Below, in pieces: positions 23,003 through 33,836 of a DNA stretch of 64,000 nucleotides (position 1 is the stretch's first letter; each line of letters begins with the position of its first letter). A program made the translations under genes and the position numbers. The stretch comes from Selaginella moellendorffii. Lineage: Eukaryota > Streptophyta > Lycopodiopsida > Selaginellales > Selaginellaceae. A model generated the notes under the pieces. It saw nothing but the letters and a program-made list of their open reading frames with translations, was not told where the DNA came from and searched no databases. Where the stretch lies: assembly GCF_000143415.4 (NCBI RefSeq), contig NW_003314301.1:61674-125673 (forward strand). Reading direction: 5' to 3'.

Positions 23003-23137
23003 CTTTGCCGCAAAGCTTTCGTGCGTTTTAATTTAGTCGCGGCGCGTATATTCCCCTTAAACCCTAGAATTTTTTTTGAAAGGCAGCGCCTTGGAGAAGA
23101 TACTAGGGGAGGAGGGCTTTCTCTCTCTCCCAGGGCG

Positions 23138-26125
23138 ATGGCGAGCGCGATGGCGGTGGATTTCTCCGCCGCCGCCGACGAGGAGGATGCGATCAACGAG
23201 CCTATTCTGGTGGGATCACTCATGGCCGAGGTGAGAGGTTTAGCGCATCATCGCGGGAAGCTGTCCAGCGACGGGCTCGCGCAGCTCGTCCGCGATCCGA
23301 CGAATCGTTTCGATACGAATGCGTTCCGGGTGATCAACGAGCGCGGCGAGCAAGTCGGGTACATCCAGAAGGAAAAGGCCAAGAGTCTAGCGCCGCTGGT
23401 GGACAAGGGGCTGGCGCAGCTCCAGTGTATCGGTGCTGGGAATGGAAGCTCTAACAGGGTCTCGTGTGAGGTCTTCGTGTTTAGCTTGCCGGCGATGGTC
23501 GACGCTGTCCGGGATCATCTCGAGTACTATGGCGAGCAGCTGAGAAGTCCTTACGATCCTCCAGTAGATAATGTAGATGATGGTCGTGGTGGTGGTGGTA
23601 GCGATCAACGAGTAGCAAATGGTAGTTCTTCAAGAAGTGGTGGTGGTAGCGATCAACGAGTAGCAAATGGTAGTTCTTCAAGAGGTGGTGGTGGTAGCGA
23701 TCAACGAGTAGCAAACGGTGCTAGTTCTTCAAGAGCTTCGACTAGTTCTTCCAGCAGAAGACGTGATTATCGTGATCACCACCAGCAGCACCAAAGGCCT
23801 CCTCGTGATCAGCATCACCGAGTCGATCGGTCGTTAAGTGTACCGGCGCCACCACCGGCGAGGAGAAAGTTGATGATGGCTCCTCCGCCTCCTCCTCCTC
23901 CTCAAGCTCCAAAGGCTCCAAGCATCGATGATATCTTCGAGAGCATGACGGCTGGAGCAAAGATCCGGCAGCGCATGGAAGCTGACAACAGTGTCATCAA
24001 GTCCTCGTTGATGCAACACCAGAAGGAGGCTCTGGCTTGGATGGTCCAGCGAGAAAACTCGTCAGCTCTTCCTCCGTTCTGGGAGAAGAAAGGCACGACA
24101 ATGTATACCAACACTCTGACAAACGTTACGTCCGCCAAGCGCCCCGAGTCTCTCCGGGGTGGGATCTTAGCTGACGATATGGGACTCGGGAAGACACTCA
24201 CGGTTCTAGCGCTCATTGCCACCAACAAGCCCGGTGCTGTTCTTCCACCGATCGAAGACATCAAGGAGCCAGAGCAAAGTCAGGGTGGCGAGCCAGCCTC
24301 GAAGAAGCTCAAAACTTCCGATGACAAAGGAAAGGCAAAGACAGCAGCTCCGGTGCCCGTTTCCAACGACGGACCTCCCTGTGTTCCAGCAGCCGATGGT
24401 CCTCGAGGAACTCTGGTGATTTGCCCGCTCTCGGTGCTCAGCAACTGGGAGTCGCAGCTAAAGGATCACACGTACCCCGCGGGGCTCAAAGTCCACAAGT
24501 ATCACGGACCGAATCGCACCGCCAACGCCAGGACTCTTGCAGACTATGACATCGTTTTCACGACTTACAACATGCTTACCGAGAGAAATTCTCCTCTCAA
24601 GAAGGTCCACTGGCTGAGGCTGGTGCTGGACGAGGCTCACATTATCAAGAACCCGAGAGCGCAGCAAACCAAGAGTGCGGTGGCCTTGAATGCCGACCGG
24701 AGATGGGCCGTGACGGGCACTCCAATCCAGAACAGTGCCAAGGATCTCCTTAGTCTCATGCAGTTTTTGCATTTCGAGCCTCTCAACGAGCAGAGTTTCT
24801 GGACGAAGACTATACAGAAGCCACTGACGAGCGGCGAGCCTGTTGGATTCGCTCGGCTCCAGGTAAAGTTTCTTCTTTCATTTCGTTTATAACCGGCGAT
24901 CATTCAGGGACTTATGTCTTCCATCTCGCTGAGGAGAACGAAAGAGACGAAGGTGAACGGCAAGAAGCTCGTTGACTTGCCTCCCAAGATCATTACTGTC
25001 TTCCCGGTGGATCTCAGCCCTGAAGATCGCAGTCTGTACGACAAGATGGAAAAAGATGGCAGGAATATGATCCGGCGCTTCCTGGACAACGGCACGGTGA
25101 CGAAGAACTACGCCGTGGTGCTACAGATGATTCTCCGGTTGCGTCAGATATGCGACCACACGAGTATGTGCCCGGCGGAAATCGTTAATATGAGCACTTC
25201 ATCAGACACCGACACTCAAGGTATGTCTATGATCAGAAAAAACAAAAGGAAAACTTGAGTTTTCTGAAACTTTGCAGGAGCAGGACCGAAAGCGGCCAGT
25301 CCAGAGCTGCTGAAAAAAATGCTGGCCACGTTGGGCGATGATTTCGATTGTCCGATCTGCCTCGCTCCTCCTTCGGGAGCCGTGATCACATCCTGCGCTC
25401 ACGTTTTCTGCCGGCGGTGCCTCGAGAAAGTACTGGAAGACGAGGACAAACAGTGTCCAATGTGCCACGAGGAGTTGAGCGAGGACGATATCTTCTCTTC
25501 TGGGAAACCAGACGAGGAGGAAGATGAAGAGCTGTCCAACAAAAACGATGTCGAGGACGACGATGACAAAATCGACGTGAAAGGAGTGAAGCCGAGCGCC
25601 AAGATCAACGCGCTGATATCTATGCTGGAGAAGACGAGGGCCAAGGATCCAAATATCAAGTCGGTGGTGTTCTCCCAGTTCTCCACGATGCTCAAGCTCA
25701 TCGAGGGGCCACTCCAAAAGGCCGGCTTCAAGTTCGTCAAGCTCGAGGGCGGCATGAGCGCCAGCAAGAGGGAAGAAAACATGGAAGCGTTCAAGTCGAC
25801 ACGCAGTGGCTCGCCGACGGTGTTTCTTCTCAGCCTCAAGGCCGCTGGAGTGGGATTGAATCTGGTGACGGCGTCCAACGTGTTCATGATGGACCCGTGG
25901 TGGAATCCGGCGGTGGAGGAACAGGCCATGGATCGAGTTCACAGGCTGGGACAGACGAGAGACGTTCATGTGTTTCGGCTCATTGCCACGGACAGCATCG
26001 AGGAGAGGCTGCTCCAAGTCCAGGAGAAGAAGAGGGCGTACGCACAGATCGCGCTGGGAAAGGAGGCGTCCGAGCAGCGGAAGAAGAAGTGCGTGGAAGA
26101 AGTGAAGCTGCTCATGAAGTGCTAG
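23138..26125 (+). CDS. HLTF/RAD5-like SNF2 helicase-RING ubiquitin ligase (SMARCA3-like)
   Basis: Nuclear SNF2-family translocase and E3 ligase of post-replication repair. Exons are 23138-24862, 24908-25220 and 25278-26125. The HIRAN domain lies near the N-terminus (LVRDPTNRFDTNAFRVINE, GYIQKEKAKSLAPLVDKGL). A Ser/Gly-rich linker has three copies of GGGSDQRVANGSSSR (23590-23730). SNF2 motifs are I (DDMGLGKTL), Ia (LVICPLSVLSNWESQL), II (LDEAHIIKNP) and III (AVTGTPIQNS). A C3HC4 RING is inserted between the lobes (CPICLAPPSGAVITSCAHVF, CRRCLEKVL, CPMCHEEL). The C-terminal helicase motifs follow (VVFSQFSTML, LLSLKAAGVGLNL, MDRVHRLGQTRDV). The ATG at 23138 is chosen over an in-frame upstream extension because the latter is leader-like. 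Intact. Confidence 0.93.
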
Positions 26126-26484
26126 ATCGCTGGCGAAAGAATTAAAATTGTTTGATTATTTTGCAGGTAAGATTTAAACAAACCAGTTTACTTTAGTTGA
26201 CCATTATTGACCTTAGTTGGCTGGGAACAAAGGTTAGATAAGTGCTAAGTTATGCCCTTTTAACTCAATATCCGGCACAGGTTGCTTTAGGAGACGAGAA
26301 AAGGCATTAATTTAGTCTCTGCGTTTTATTTCTCAAGTTGTTTCTCACTTTTTGGTTTCTCCAATCAACACAGAAAATAACCGAATTCTCATAACAGGAG
26401 GAATTCCTACTGCTCTTTGCCTATCCCTCCCCAAAATTGCCACTCCAAACCCCATGAATCTTCTTTATTCCTTATTCCTTCAGG
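26126..26484. other. Spacer between helicase gene and right repeat arm
   Basis: No gene recognised. It holds the 3' flank of the helicase gene and the approach to the inverted repeat. Confidence 0.5.
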
Positions 26485-26762
26485 TCACACGCACTCAGAA
26501 TTCGAGCGGCTTCTTCTATCCTGCGTCTCCAGGAAAGTTGTTAATCAACAACGCTCCAGCATCTGACGATCATCACTAAATAGCTGCTTTAAATGCTCCA
26601 TCTACGTTGTTTGATGCCAGCCACGTGAGGGGCTCGAGGAAACGAAAGCGGAAATTCAACTTCTGGTTGCTCTTCTCTTACACATTTCGATTACAGGAGT
26701 TCTCTATCAGAAAAAGGATAGAAACAATGCAGATGAAGGTTCAGGCCCCAGGCAGCAGCTTC

Positions 26763-26913
26763 TGTGAGGATGTAGTACATTTGAGATCACCATACGGCTG
26801 AGACACGTGGTGACATGTGGTGGATCTGGAGAGTCACAACTCTCACCTGTGTATGTATAGCAGTGATGATATTCGAGTGATAGAGTTTTTCTCTTCTTCC
26901 TTAGTTTTCAACA
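26763..26913 (+). repeat. 5' LTR of the plus-strand TRIM-like element
   Basis: 151 bp, TG...CA ends, followed directly by an initiator-Met-tRNA-type primer binding site. Confidence 0.85.
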
Positions 26914-27496
26914 TGGTATTAGAGCTCAGGGATTAAATTCTAGGCTGAATAGAGGATGAAGAGGAGGAAGACGATGAGCCCCCTGATCTAGAGCGGCTGT
27001 GAATTGCAAATATCAAGATGGAGGTTTTCTTGTTTATTTTGTCTTGTGCAGGCAACCCTAAAATTGAGGCGGTTCTTGATCTAGATTGGAATTGGAAGGG
27101 TTGCAGCACTGCTTGCTACTGCTGGAGACGATCTGATGCCCCTGCTGCTACAAGGGAAGGCTTCCTTGGGCTGGAGATTTGCTGATGCTGCCAAGAGGCT
27201 TCTCTTCTTCCTGGGAATTGCTATGTGCAAGGGCCTTGAAGCTGATGGGGAGATCACATTTGAGTGGGGGACATAGAACAAGATATTGGTTCCTGACGGG
27301 TCCTGATACAAGCTGGGCTGTGTGCAAGCTTGGGTACCTTGGAACATACTGTTATTATTGTTCAACACCACAAGATTCTGATTTCATGAGCTCAGCTTTT
27401 CTCAGCTGAGTGGGGGGAGTGAGATAGATTCACAATGGTTTAGCATTAGTTTCTTTTTTTCTGACCCAGCTTTGGCACATTGATCTTGAGTGGGGG

Positions 27497-27620
27497 TGTA
27501 ACAATGTAGTACATCTGAGATCACCATATTTCTGAGACACATGGTGACATGTGGTGGATCTGGAGAGTCATAACTCTCACCTATGTATGTATAGTGGTGA
27601 TGATATCTGAGCAAGAGACT
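27497..27620 (+). repeat. 3' LTR of the plus-strand element, truncated
   Basis: Begins TGTAACAATGTAGTACAT after the purine tract and matches 26763-26886, but lacks the last about 27 bp of the LTR. Confidence 0.8.
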
Positions 27621-27629
27621 CCGATACCA

Positions 27630-27771
27630 TGTTGAAAACTAAGGAAGAAGAGAAAAACTCTATTGCTCAAATATCATCACTGCTATACATATATAGGTGA
27701 GAGTCCAGATCCACCACATGTCACCACGTGTCTCAGCTGTATGGTGATCTCAAATGTACTACATCCTCACA
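27630..27771 (-). repeat. 3' LTR of the minus-strand element
   Basis: 142 bp, inverted relative to 26763-26913, with a purine tract complement on its right. A PBS-like CTCCGATACCA abuts its left end, which is unexpected for a 3' LTR. Confidence 0.8.
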
Positions 27772-28342
27772 CCCCCACTCATTCGAGATCAGCATGCAAA
27801 GGCTGGATCAGAAAAAAGAAATTAATGCTAAACCACTGTGAATCTATCTCACTCCCCCACTTAGCCAAGAAAATTTAACCTCATGAAATCAGCATTTTGT
27901 GGTGTTGAACAACAATAGCAGCACGTTCCAAGGTACCCAAGTTTGCACACAGCCAACTTGTATCAGGACCCATCAGGAACTAGCATCTTGTTCCATGTCC
28001 CCCACTCAAATGTGATCTCTCCATCAGCCTCAAGGCCCTTGCACACAGCAATTCCCAGGAAGAAGAGAAGCCTCTTGGCAGCATCAGAAAATCTCAGGAA
28101 GCCTTCCCTTGTAGCGCATCAGATTGTCTCCAGCAGTAGCAAGCAGTGCCACAACCCTTCCAATTCAAATCCAGGCCAGTCTCGATCAAGAACCGCCTCC
28201 ATTTTAGGGTTGCCTGCACAAGACAAAATAAACAAGAAAACCTCCATCTTGATATTTGCAATTCACAGCCGCCCCAGATCAGGGGGCTCATCATCTTCCT
28301 CCTCCATTCAGCCCAAGATATAATCCCTGAGCTCTAATACCA

Positions 28343-28493
28343 TGTTGAAAACTAAGGAAGAAGAGAAAAACTCTCTCGCTCAGATATCATCACTATTATA
28401 CATACACAGGTGGGAGTCGTGACTCTCCAGATCCACCACATGTCACCATGTGTCTCAGCTGTACGGTGATCTCAGATGTACTACATCCTCACA
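28343..28493 (-). repeat. 5' LTR of the minus-strand element
   Basis: 151 bp, same length as the opposite outer LTR, with PBS complement immediately to the left (28331-28342). Confidence 0.85.
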
Positions 28494-29301
28494 ACTTCAC
28501 TTTGGAGAGGCTCATGGCAATCTTCTCATGCATTGCAACAGGGATTTAGACACAGGTTTTCTGCTCACTGTGCAGGAATGAAGGTCACGTCAGTGCAGCT
28601 ACAATGCTCGTTGGCGTTGGTCAAGGAATCACTCATCCACTTGAAGGATTTCCAAAGCTTCGGTGCATTGGTGTGCTTTCCTGTTTGATTCCTCTTTTAA
28701 CGAAGCTTTGCATATCGCTCTGGGAGCACTAGTTTTCCAGTGGCCAAGGTGTTAAAACTGCTCAAGTGGAGTAGATCCATGTCGTCGTCGATGATGTTCT
28801 TGTGGGAACTTCGGGCTGAACTCGAACATCCAGGTCATTGTATGCTTGTCATGTTCGCCTTTCTTCGTCCTTACTGCTTCTTGTCTCTTTTTCAGGCTGA
28901 ATATGTGGCGTATCTAACTGGTAGAGTAGAAGAAGATCGAAATGCAAGCAGCCTGTATCACCACACCGGCTGGGTGCCCATACTTTCTGCAAATCTCACT
29001 TTAGAGGAAATGTTGTAAAGCACAGATGAATTCGAGAAGTCTGAAGGCAGGTCACAATATAGAGAAATTCTCCCTAGCCTTGAACACGAGTTGCTACTTC
29101 CAGGGCTTGGGCCAGTGCTTGACACTGCATCGCTCATGTCAACGCTGCTTGTCCTAGTCCAGATTCTTGAATAGAACGAGGGAGATTCAACTGTGTGGGG
29201 CGAATACTTTGAGCACCCCATGTTAAACGTTGGTGAGTCAACCAAAGGAGGCTATCAGTTTTTTGCCTTAGATTACCACTTGCAAAAAATCTAACAAAAA
29301 T
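28494..29301. other. Non-genic part of the right repeat arm
   Basis: Inverted match of about 10130-10965 in the left arm, for example the stretch at 28943-28980. No gene recognised. Confidence 0.6.
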
Positions 29302-29470
29302 CTAATCTAAGGATTGCTGAATAGCATTTCTGAGACGCTTGAGAATATCATTAGTGATTTGGAAGGCCTTCTTGAGCACTTCATCGGCAATGGCAGGACT
29401 GGAAGCAAATATCGCCCTTGGAACCTGGGTGATTCCCGGGATCTGAGAGCTCAACCCAGTATAGCGTGGT
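29302..29470 (-). pseudogene. C-terminal remnant of a germin-like gene
   Basis: Encodes only the last about 55 residues (region of LSSQIPGI, PRAI, EVLKKAFQ). The cupin core and N-terminus are deleted just to the right of 29470. It is the inverted counterpart of 9940-10099. Confidence 0.85.
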
Positions 29471-29589
29471 AGCGCTTTGCTAAAGTTGGCATGCAGCTAA
29501 CCAAATAAGTTCTAAAGAGACCATACATAGACAAAGCGACCATATAAACTAATCACCTTTCTAGACCTTAGGTTGATCGAGGCTGTGAT

Positions 29590-30939
29590 ATGAGGATCGC
29601 TTTGTTGACGTTAGTTTTCATTGTTTCTGTGGGACTTACCAAATCAAATGGCATGATCAAGAAGCCTCTGGTCATTCTCATATCTGTTGATGGATTCAAA
29701 TGGGGTTACCAGTTTAAGACGTCCACTCCAAACATTGACTTCATCAAGGAGAATGGTGTGGAAGCTTTTCCGGGTATGATTCCAGTGTTTCCCACAGTGA
29801 CAATGCCAAATCACAATTCCATTGCTACTGGTACGTCATAAAAGATTTTCTTATTTGTTGGTAAATCAATTAATTTAAACAGGTTTGTATCCTGCATGGC
29901 ACGGAATTATTGCCAATAGTTTCGTGGATCCATCAGACCCTTCATTTCCAAGGTTTAACGTCTCGTGGGCGGATCCAAGGTGGTGGCACGGAGAGCCTCT
30001 TTGGGAAACGGTAGTTAGGAATGGACTCAGAGCTGGAACTTATCTATGGCCGGGGAGTGAAGTTGTAAGAGGCCACTGGACTTGTCCTCAAGAGTACTGT
30101 GCTCGCCTTGCAAACTCATCTCTTGCCTTTGAGGACCGCATTGACTCCATTCTAAAGTTTGTGGACATGCCAGTTTCCAAGCGGCCAAGCTTCATTGCTG
30201 TTTACTTTGACAATCCGGATCACGCAGGGCATGCCTCGGGACCAGACTCGCAAGAGCTCACAGATGCTGTGAGCAACATTGACAAGATGGTTGGAAGACT
30301 CTTGGATGGTCTGGAAGCGCGTGGGATACTCAATGATGTTCATATTATCATGGTTAGTGACCATGGCATGGTAACGAGCTGCGAGAGTAAGGTGATTTAT
30401 CTCGAGGATTTGGCTCCATGGATCAGAATCCCTGATGAATGGTATGACTGGGTTGGAGCAGTAGTTGCATTGAGACCTCCAAGAGGTAATTTATGTGATA
30501 ACTCTATTTTGACTCTTATTGACTAAGCTTTTGACCAGGTTTTGATGCAAAGCACATTGTGAAGAAGATGAACGAGGGATTGCAGTCAGGAAGGGTGAAT
30601 AATGGACAGTTCCTCAAGGTTTTCCTCAAGGAAGATTTGCCAGAAAGGTTACATTTCTCACATGGCAAGTTTGGTCAACCTATCATTGGGTTGGCTTCAG
30701 AAAGCTATACTGTGAAGCTTGGGAGATCAACAAATAGTAGCTGTGGAGGTTTTCATGGTTATGACAATGCGTACTCCTCAATGCGGTCTGTTTTCTTTGC
30801 TCATGGTCCAAGATTTCCGAAACGAAAAGTGGCATCGTTCCCTAATGTGGAGATATATAACATAATCACCACAATTATAGGAATTCGAGGAGCCCCAAAC
30901 AATGGAACACTGTCATTTGCTCGTGATATTTTGATTTGA
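29590..30939 (+). CDS. Nucleotide pyrophosphatase/phosphodiesterase (NPP/ENPP family)
   Basis: Metal-dependent phosphodiesterase of the alkaline phosphatase superfamily, entering the secretory pathway and acting on nucleotide pyrophosphates. Start at 29590 with signal peptide MRIALLTLVFIVSVGL. Exon 1 includes the metal Asp (LISVDGFKWGY) and the nucleophile Thr segment (FPTVTMPNHNSIATG). A 49-nt intron (29834-29882) precedes exon 2, which has YFDNPDHAGHASGPDS and VSDHGM metal sites. A further short intron ends near 30540, and the last exon has FHGYDNAYSSM and FFAHGPRF. All expected metal and catalytic residues are present, so this copy looks active. It is convergent with the GDSL gene, 91 bp away. 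Confidence 0.88.
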
Positions 30940-31030
30940 TATTCAAAAGGCATATATGTACTTCTTCAATTAGGCTATTAAGAAGAAAGATTTGAGTACT
31001 CAAGGCTGTTGCAGCAGTGAACTTCTGTCA

Positions 31031-32386
31031 TCATTTGGGCTCTCTCCGCACTTTCCTATTGGAAGTGAAGTTGCAAATCTGCGTAATGTTCAGAGATGGA
31101 TAAATGTATCGACCTGTGAGCAATGCCTTTGACAACTGCCGATAGAACGACTCGGTAAAGTGAACGCCATCCCAGCTGACGTACTCCGAAGGTTTCAAAG
31201 TGGTACCGTTTGGCTGGATAACTAGTCCGCATGGCTGAGTAACGTCAAAGTTATATTCCCCTCCATTCCCGCAACATGCTGATAGTTTAGTCTTGTTTTG
31301 GAATCCTGGAAAGACATAAATGAGTGTAATTACAATAACACCACATGATCTCACCATAAACTAGCGGTTTATCCAGGACATCCAAAGTGAATTTGTAAGC
31401 ATCTGCATAAAGAAGATGAAATCCCGTCCTGTTCTTTTGCAAGACTTGGATTTCATCATACAACTGCTTGTTGAACGCTTCCGCAACTTGGTTAAAAGGG
31501 AGAAGACAACCCCGAGAGTCCTTTGGCATATATTTTCCAAATACGCTCAGCAATACCGGCATGCAGCCGTGAGGGAACGTGCTGAAGACCAACAAGTTTT
31601 GTGCGCCATGCTCATGGAGACTCTATTAAAGGCTTTAGAACAACTTCAAGACTGAATGCAACTTTGTGTACCCGTAATGCGTGAGAGATGGCTCTCACAA
31701 CGTATGGAACAACCTCAGCTGTTACATTCTCAGGGCTTCTATGCTCCAACAAGTAGGAATTGAGAAGGTCGTTAGTACTTATGACAACCGCATACAGAGC
31801 AGTCTTTAGATGATGATAATAAGGAACTAGCTTTTGCATCCCTACAGAGGAAACTATGAATGACACTACCTTTGCAAAGTCTGAGACGAATCATTACCTT
31901 TACCATGTCCGCTGTCGTAAGCATCCTGCTTGAACCTCAGAAACTGGTCAATCTGAACCGGAAGGTACAGTGGGACTTCGAAGCTGGTGTTCAAAGCAGT
32001 CGCTCCAGAGACCGCAAAATTCACCCCGTTGGCATAATTCGAGTTAATACTTTGCAAAATGGGATCCAGGAATCTATCATACTCAAAAGCCTCCGCTGCA
32101 AAAAAATACACGAATAACATCAAACGCTGTTTAATCAACGCACACAATTACCAAAAAAGNNNNNNNNNNNNNNNNNNNNNNNNNNNNNNNNNNNNNNNNN
32201 NNNNNNNNNNNNNNNNNNNNNNNNNNNNNNNNNNNNNNNNNNNNNNNNNNNNNNNNNNNNNNNNNNNNNNNNNNNNNNNNNNNNNNNNNNNNNNNNNNNN
32301 NNNNNNNNNNNNNNNNNNNNNNNNNNNNNNNNNNNAGCAAATAACTCAGCAATCACTAGAACTGCCGCTATTGACAAGAACTCCAT
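31031..32386 (-). CDS. GDSL esterase/lipase (right-arm copy, interrupted by assembly gap)
   Basis: Secreted SGNH acyl hydrolase. Start at 32386 (MEFLSIAAVLVIAELF); the catalytic GDS block of exon 1 falls in the gap at 32160-32335. Exon 2 has GVNFAVSGATA; exon 3 has ALYAVVISTNDLL, where Ser replaces the usual Gly before xND. The next part (VFSTFPHGCMPVLLSVFGKY, GCLLPFNQVAEAFNKQLYDE) is complete, unlike the left-arm copy. The last exon has WDGVHFTESFYRQL with the catalytic Asp and His. Probably functional, subject to the hidden exon. Confidence 0.8.
32160..32335. other. Assembly gap (176 Ns)
   Basis: Run of N inside exon 1/intron 1 of the right-arm GDSL gene. Gaps often fall where near-identical inverted repeats confuse assembly. 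Confidence 0.99.
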
Positions 32387-32489
32387 GATAATCAATTGTG
32401 AGCGAGCAGAATGTCGACTTGATGCCGCTGATCTTTTCTGGAGCTGCAGAAACGATGTGATCATTATCTTAAAACTCGAAGATGAACCT

Positions 32490-33047
32490 TGGTTCTGTGG
32501 ACGACCACCTGGACTACTACTTTGTCGCGTATAATGACGAACTTTCTTGTTTCCCGATTTCATTTTATGTTTAAACAAACAAAACTTTAGTACAGTTTAT
32601 TGCTCGTGGTGATTCGCCATGCTGCAGTTTGGAACATGTCAAAAGATGAAAGCAATCAAGCAAGCACTCACTCACCATTGTCTTCTTGCTCGGATCACTG
32701 GCTGGTTCTTCTGAATTCGATCCATTGTCCGTGCTTTCCTGGCCTTCCCGTGCTAAGCTTCGTATATGGAGGTAAAAGCTATGGCCGTTTCGATGCTCAC
32801 GCTTAATCCCCCATAACGTAGTTGATCAGCAGTCAAACCCTCGAAGTCCCGATCCAGATTCGCTCTGCTACTTCCCGCAACTCGGCAAATCACTGAGCTT
32901 GAGCCTCTTTGCACTTGTAGCACTTCACGGAAGAACACAAAAATAGTGTACGACAAAGTGGTACGGCTAACATACGGATTGTACGTAATGTGATCAAGAT
33001 CGGACGGCTATCATCGACGCGGGAATTTCAGATCAGAAAAATGGAAA
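32490..33047. other. No gene recognised
   Basis: Spacer between the repeat arm and SPT4. Short open frames have no recognisable motifs. Confidence 0.5.
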
Positions 33048-33568
33048 TCACGCTTCTCCAGCCGCGGGCGCTTCCACAGTGATGGCATAGCATCCGGGAA
33101 GGAGCCTTTCTGCGAGAGAGAAAAAAAGAGGAGGAATGAGAAAGGAGCGATGGAGACGAGAGCTTTATACCGATCCTCATCCACTTCGCGACCCAGCTCT
33201 GGCTGGAATCCATGATCGACACGACGCTGAGCAAAGATTTGGCGACATTGAGCAAGAAAGAGAAAAGAATCGAAATATTTTCCTTTCCTTACCCGGTGAA
33301 GAGGGAAGTGGTGCTCTCCTCCACGCTCCCGAAGAAATTCCCGCAGTTCTCACAGCCGTCCGTCGCGAACTGCGCAGTGGCATCGGGTCGATCGATCGAT
33401 CGCTCGGCAAAGAAAGAGAGACGATCGACAAAGAACCTGGAGCTGCGATTTCACCAAATGGCAGCCAAGACAGGCGACGTAGGACGACTTCTTGCCGGAT
33501 GGGAGCCCGGCGGACAGCGAAAGCGGCAGCTGAGCGACTGGAAGAATCGATCGCGACGTAGCTCCCAT
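33048..33568 (-). CDS. SPT4: Transcription elongation factor SPT4
   Basis: Small zinc-finger partner of SPT5 (DSIF), acting on elongating RNA polymerase II. Four exons give 108 residues: 33437-33568, 33293-33369, 33171-33226 and 33048-33109, with 54-67-nt introns. The zinc finger is CLGC...GCENC. The diagnostic SPT4 stretch FTGVVSIMDSSQSWVAKWMR spans exons 2 and 3, and LLPGCYAITVEAPAAGEA ends the protein. The N-terminus before the first Cys pair is about 33 residues, longer than in most SPT4 proteins, so a different start cannot be excluded. The gene is divergent from the synergin-like gene (268 bp between starts). Confidence 0.9.
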
Positions 33569-33836
33569 TTCCGTTGCTCTGTCTTGGAAGAACCCTAAAA
33601 ATGTGGGCTTTGTCTCCGTCCAGTTAACGGAGTCTGTGAGACTAACCGACAACCAGAGCGTTTCTAGGGTTGGATGGATCTGTGATCTGTGATGCGGAGC
33701 GTTGGAGAGTGCCGCATTCCTGTGAGCGCTGCGAATTTCGCGACGGTTGTGGATGATCCAGCTCGGGAGAGCTCGCATTTGATGCTATCTGGAGGAGCGA
33801 TTTCCAGCTTCGGCGGTGGCGGCGGCGTTGGCAGGC

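Larger units (their letters stand above)
26763..28493. mobile_element. Tail-to-tail pair of TRIM-like LTR elements
   Basis: Two small LTR elements in opposite orientation. Plus element: LTR 26763-26913 (151 bp, TGTGAGG...CAACA), PBS TGGTATTAGAGC at 26914-26925, short internal region, polypurine TGAGTGGGGG, second LTR from 27497, cut near 27620. Minus element: LTR 28343-28493 (151 bp), PBS complement GCTCTAATACCA at 28331-28342, matching internal region, purine tract complement CCCCCACTCA at 27772, second LTR 27630-27771. Between the two inner LTRs lies CTCCGATACCA (about 27619-27629), a third PBS-like piece. No gag-pol is encoded, so the elements are non-autonomous. The outer flanks read GCTTC and ACTTC, a possible imperfect 5-bp target duplication. 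The left arm shows the site without the element. Confidence 0.85.
26485..32489. repeat. Right arm of the large inverted repeat
   Basis: Inverted counterpart of 6621-11275. It is longer because a 1.73-kb paired LTR element (26763-28493) was inserted. It carries the intact NPP gene, the better GDSL copy and only the tail of the germin gene. An assembly gap (32160-32335) lies within it. Confidence 0.85.

Noticed and set aside
23021-23137. N-terminal extension of the helicase from an upstream ATG
   Set aside because: The extra 39 codons read like a leader and overlap the short spacer after YIF1. The HIRAN domain fits a start at 23138.
33816-33836. Start of the synergin-like protein at 33816
   Set aside because: That position is GTG. 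The first ATG in the frame is at 33837.
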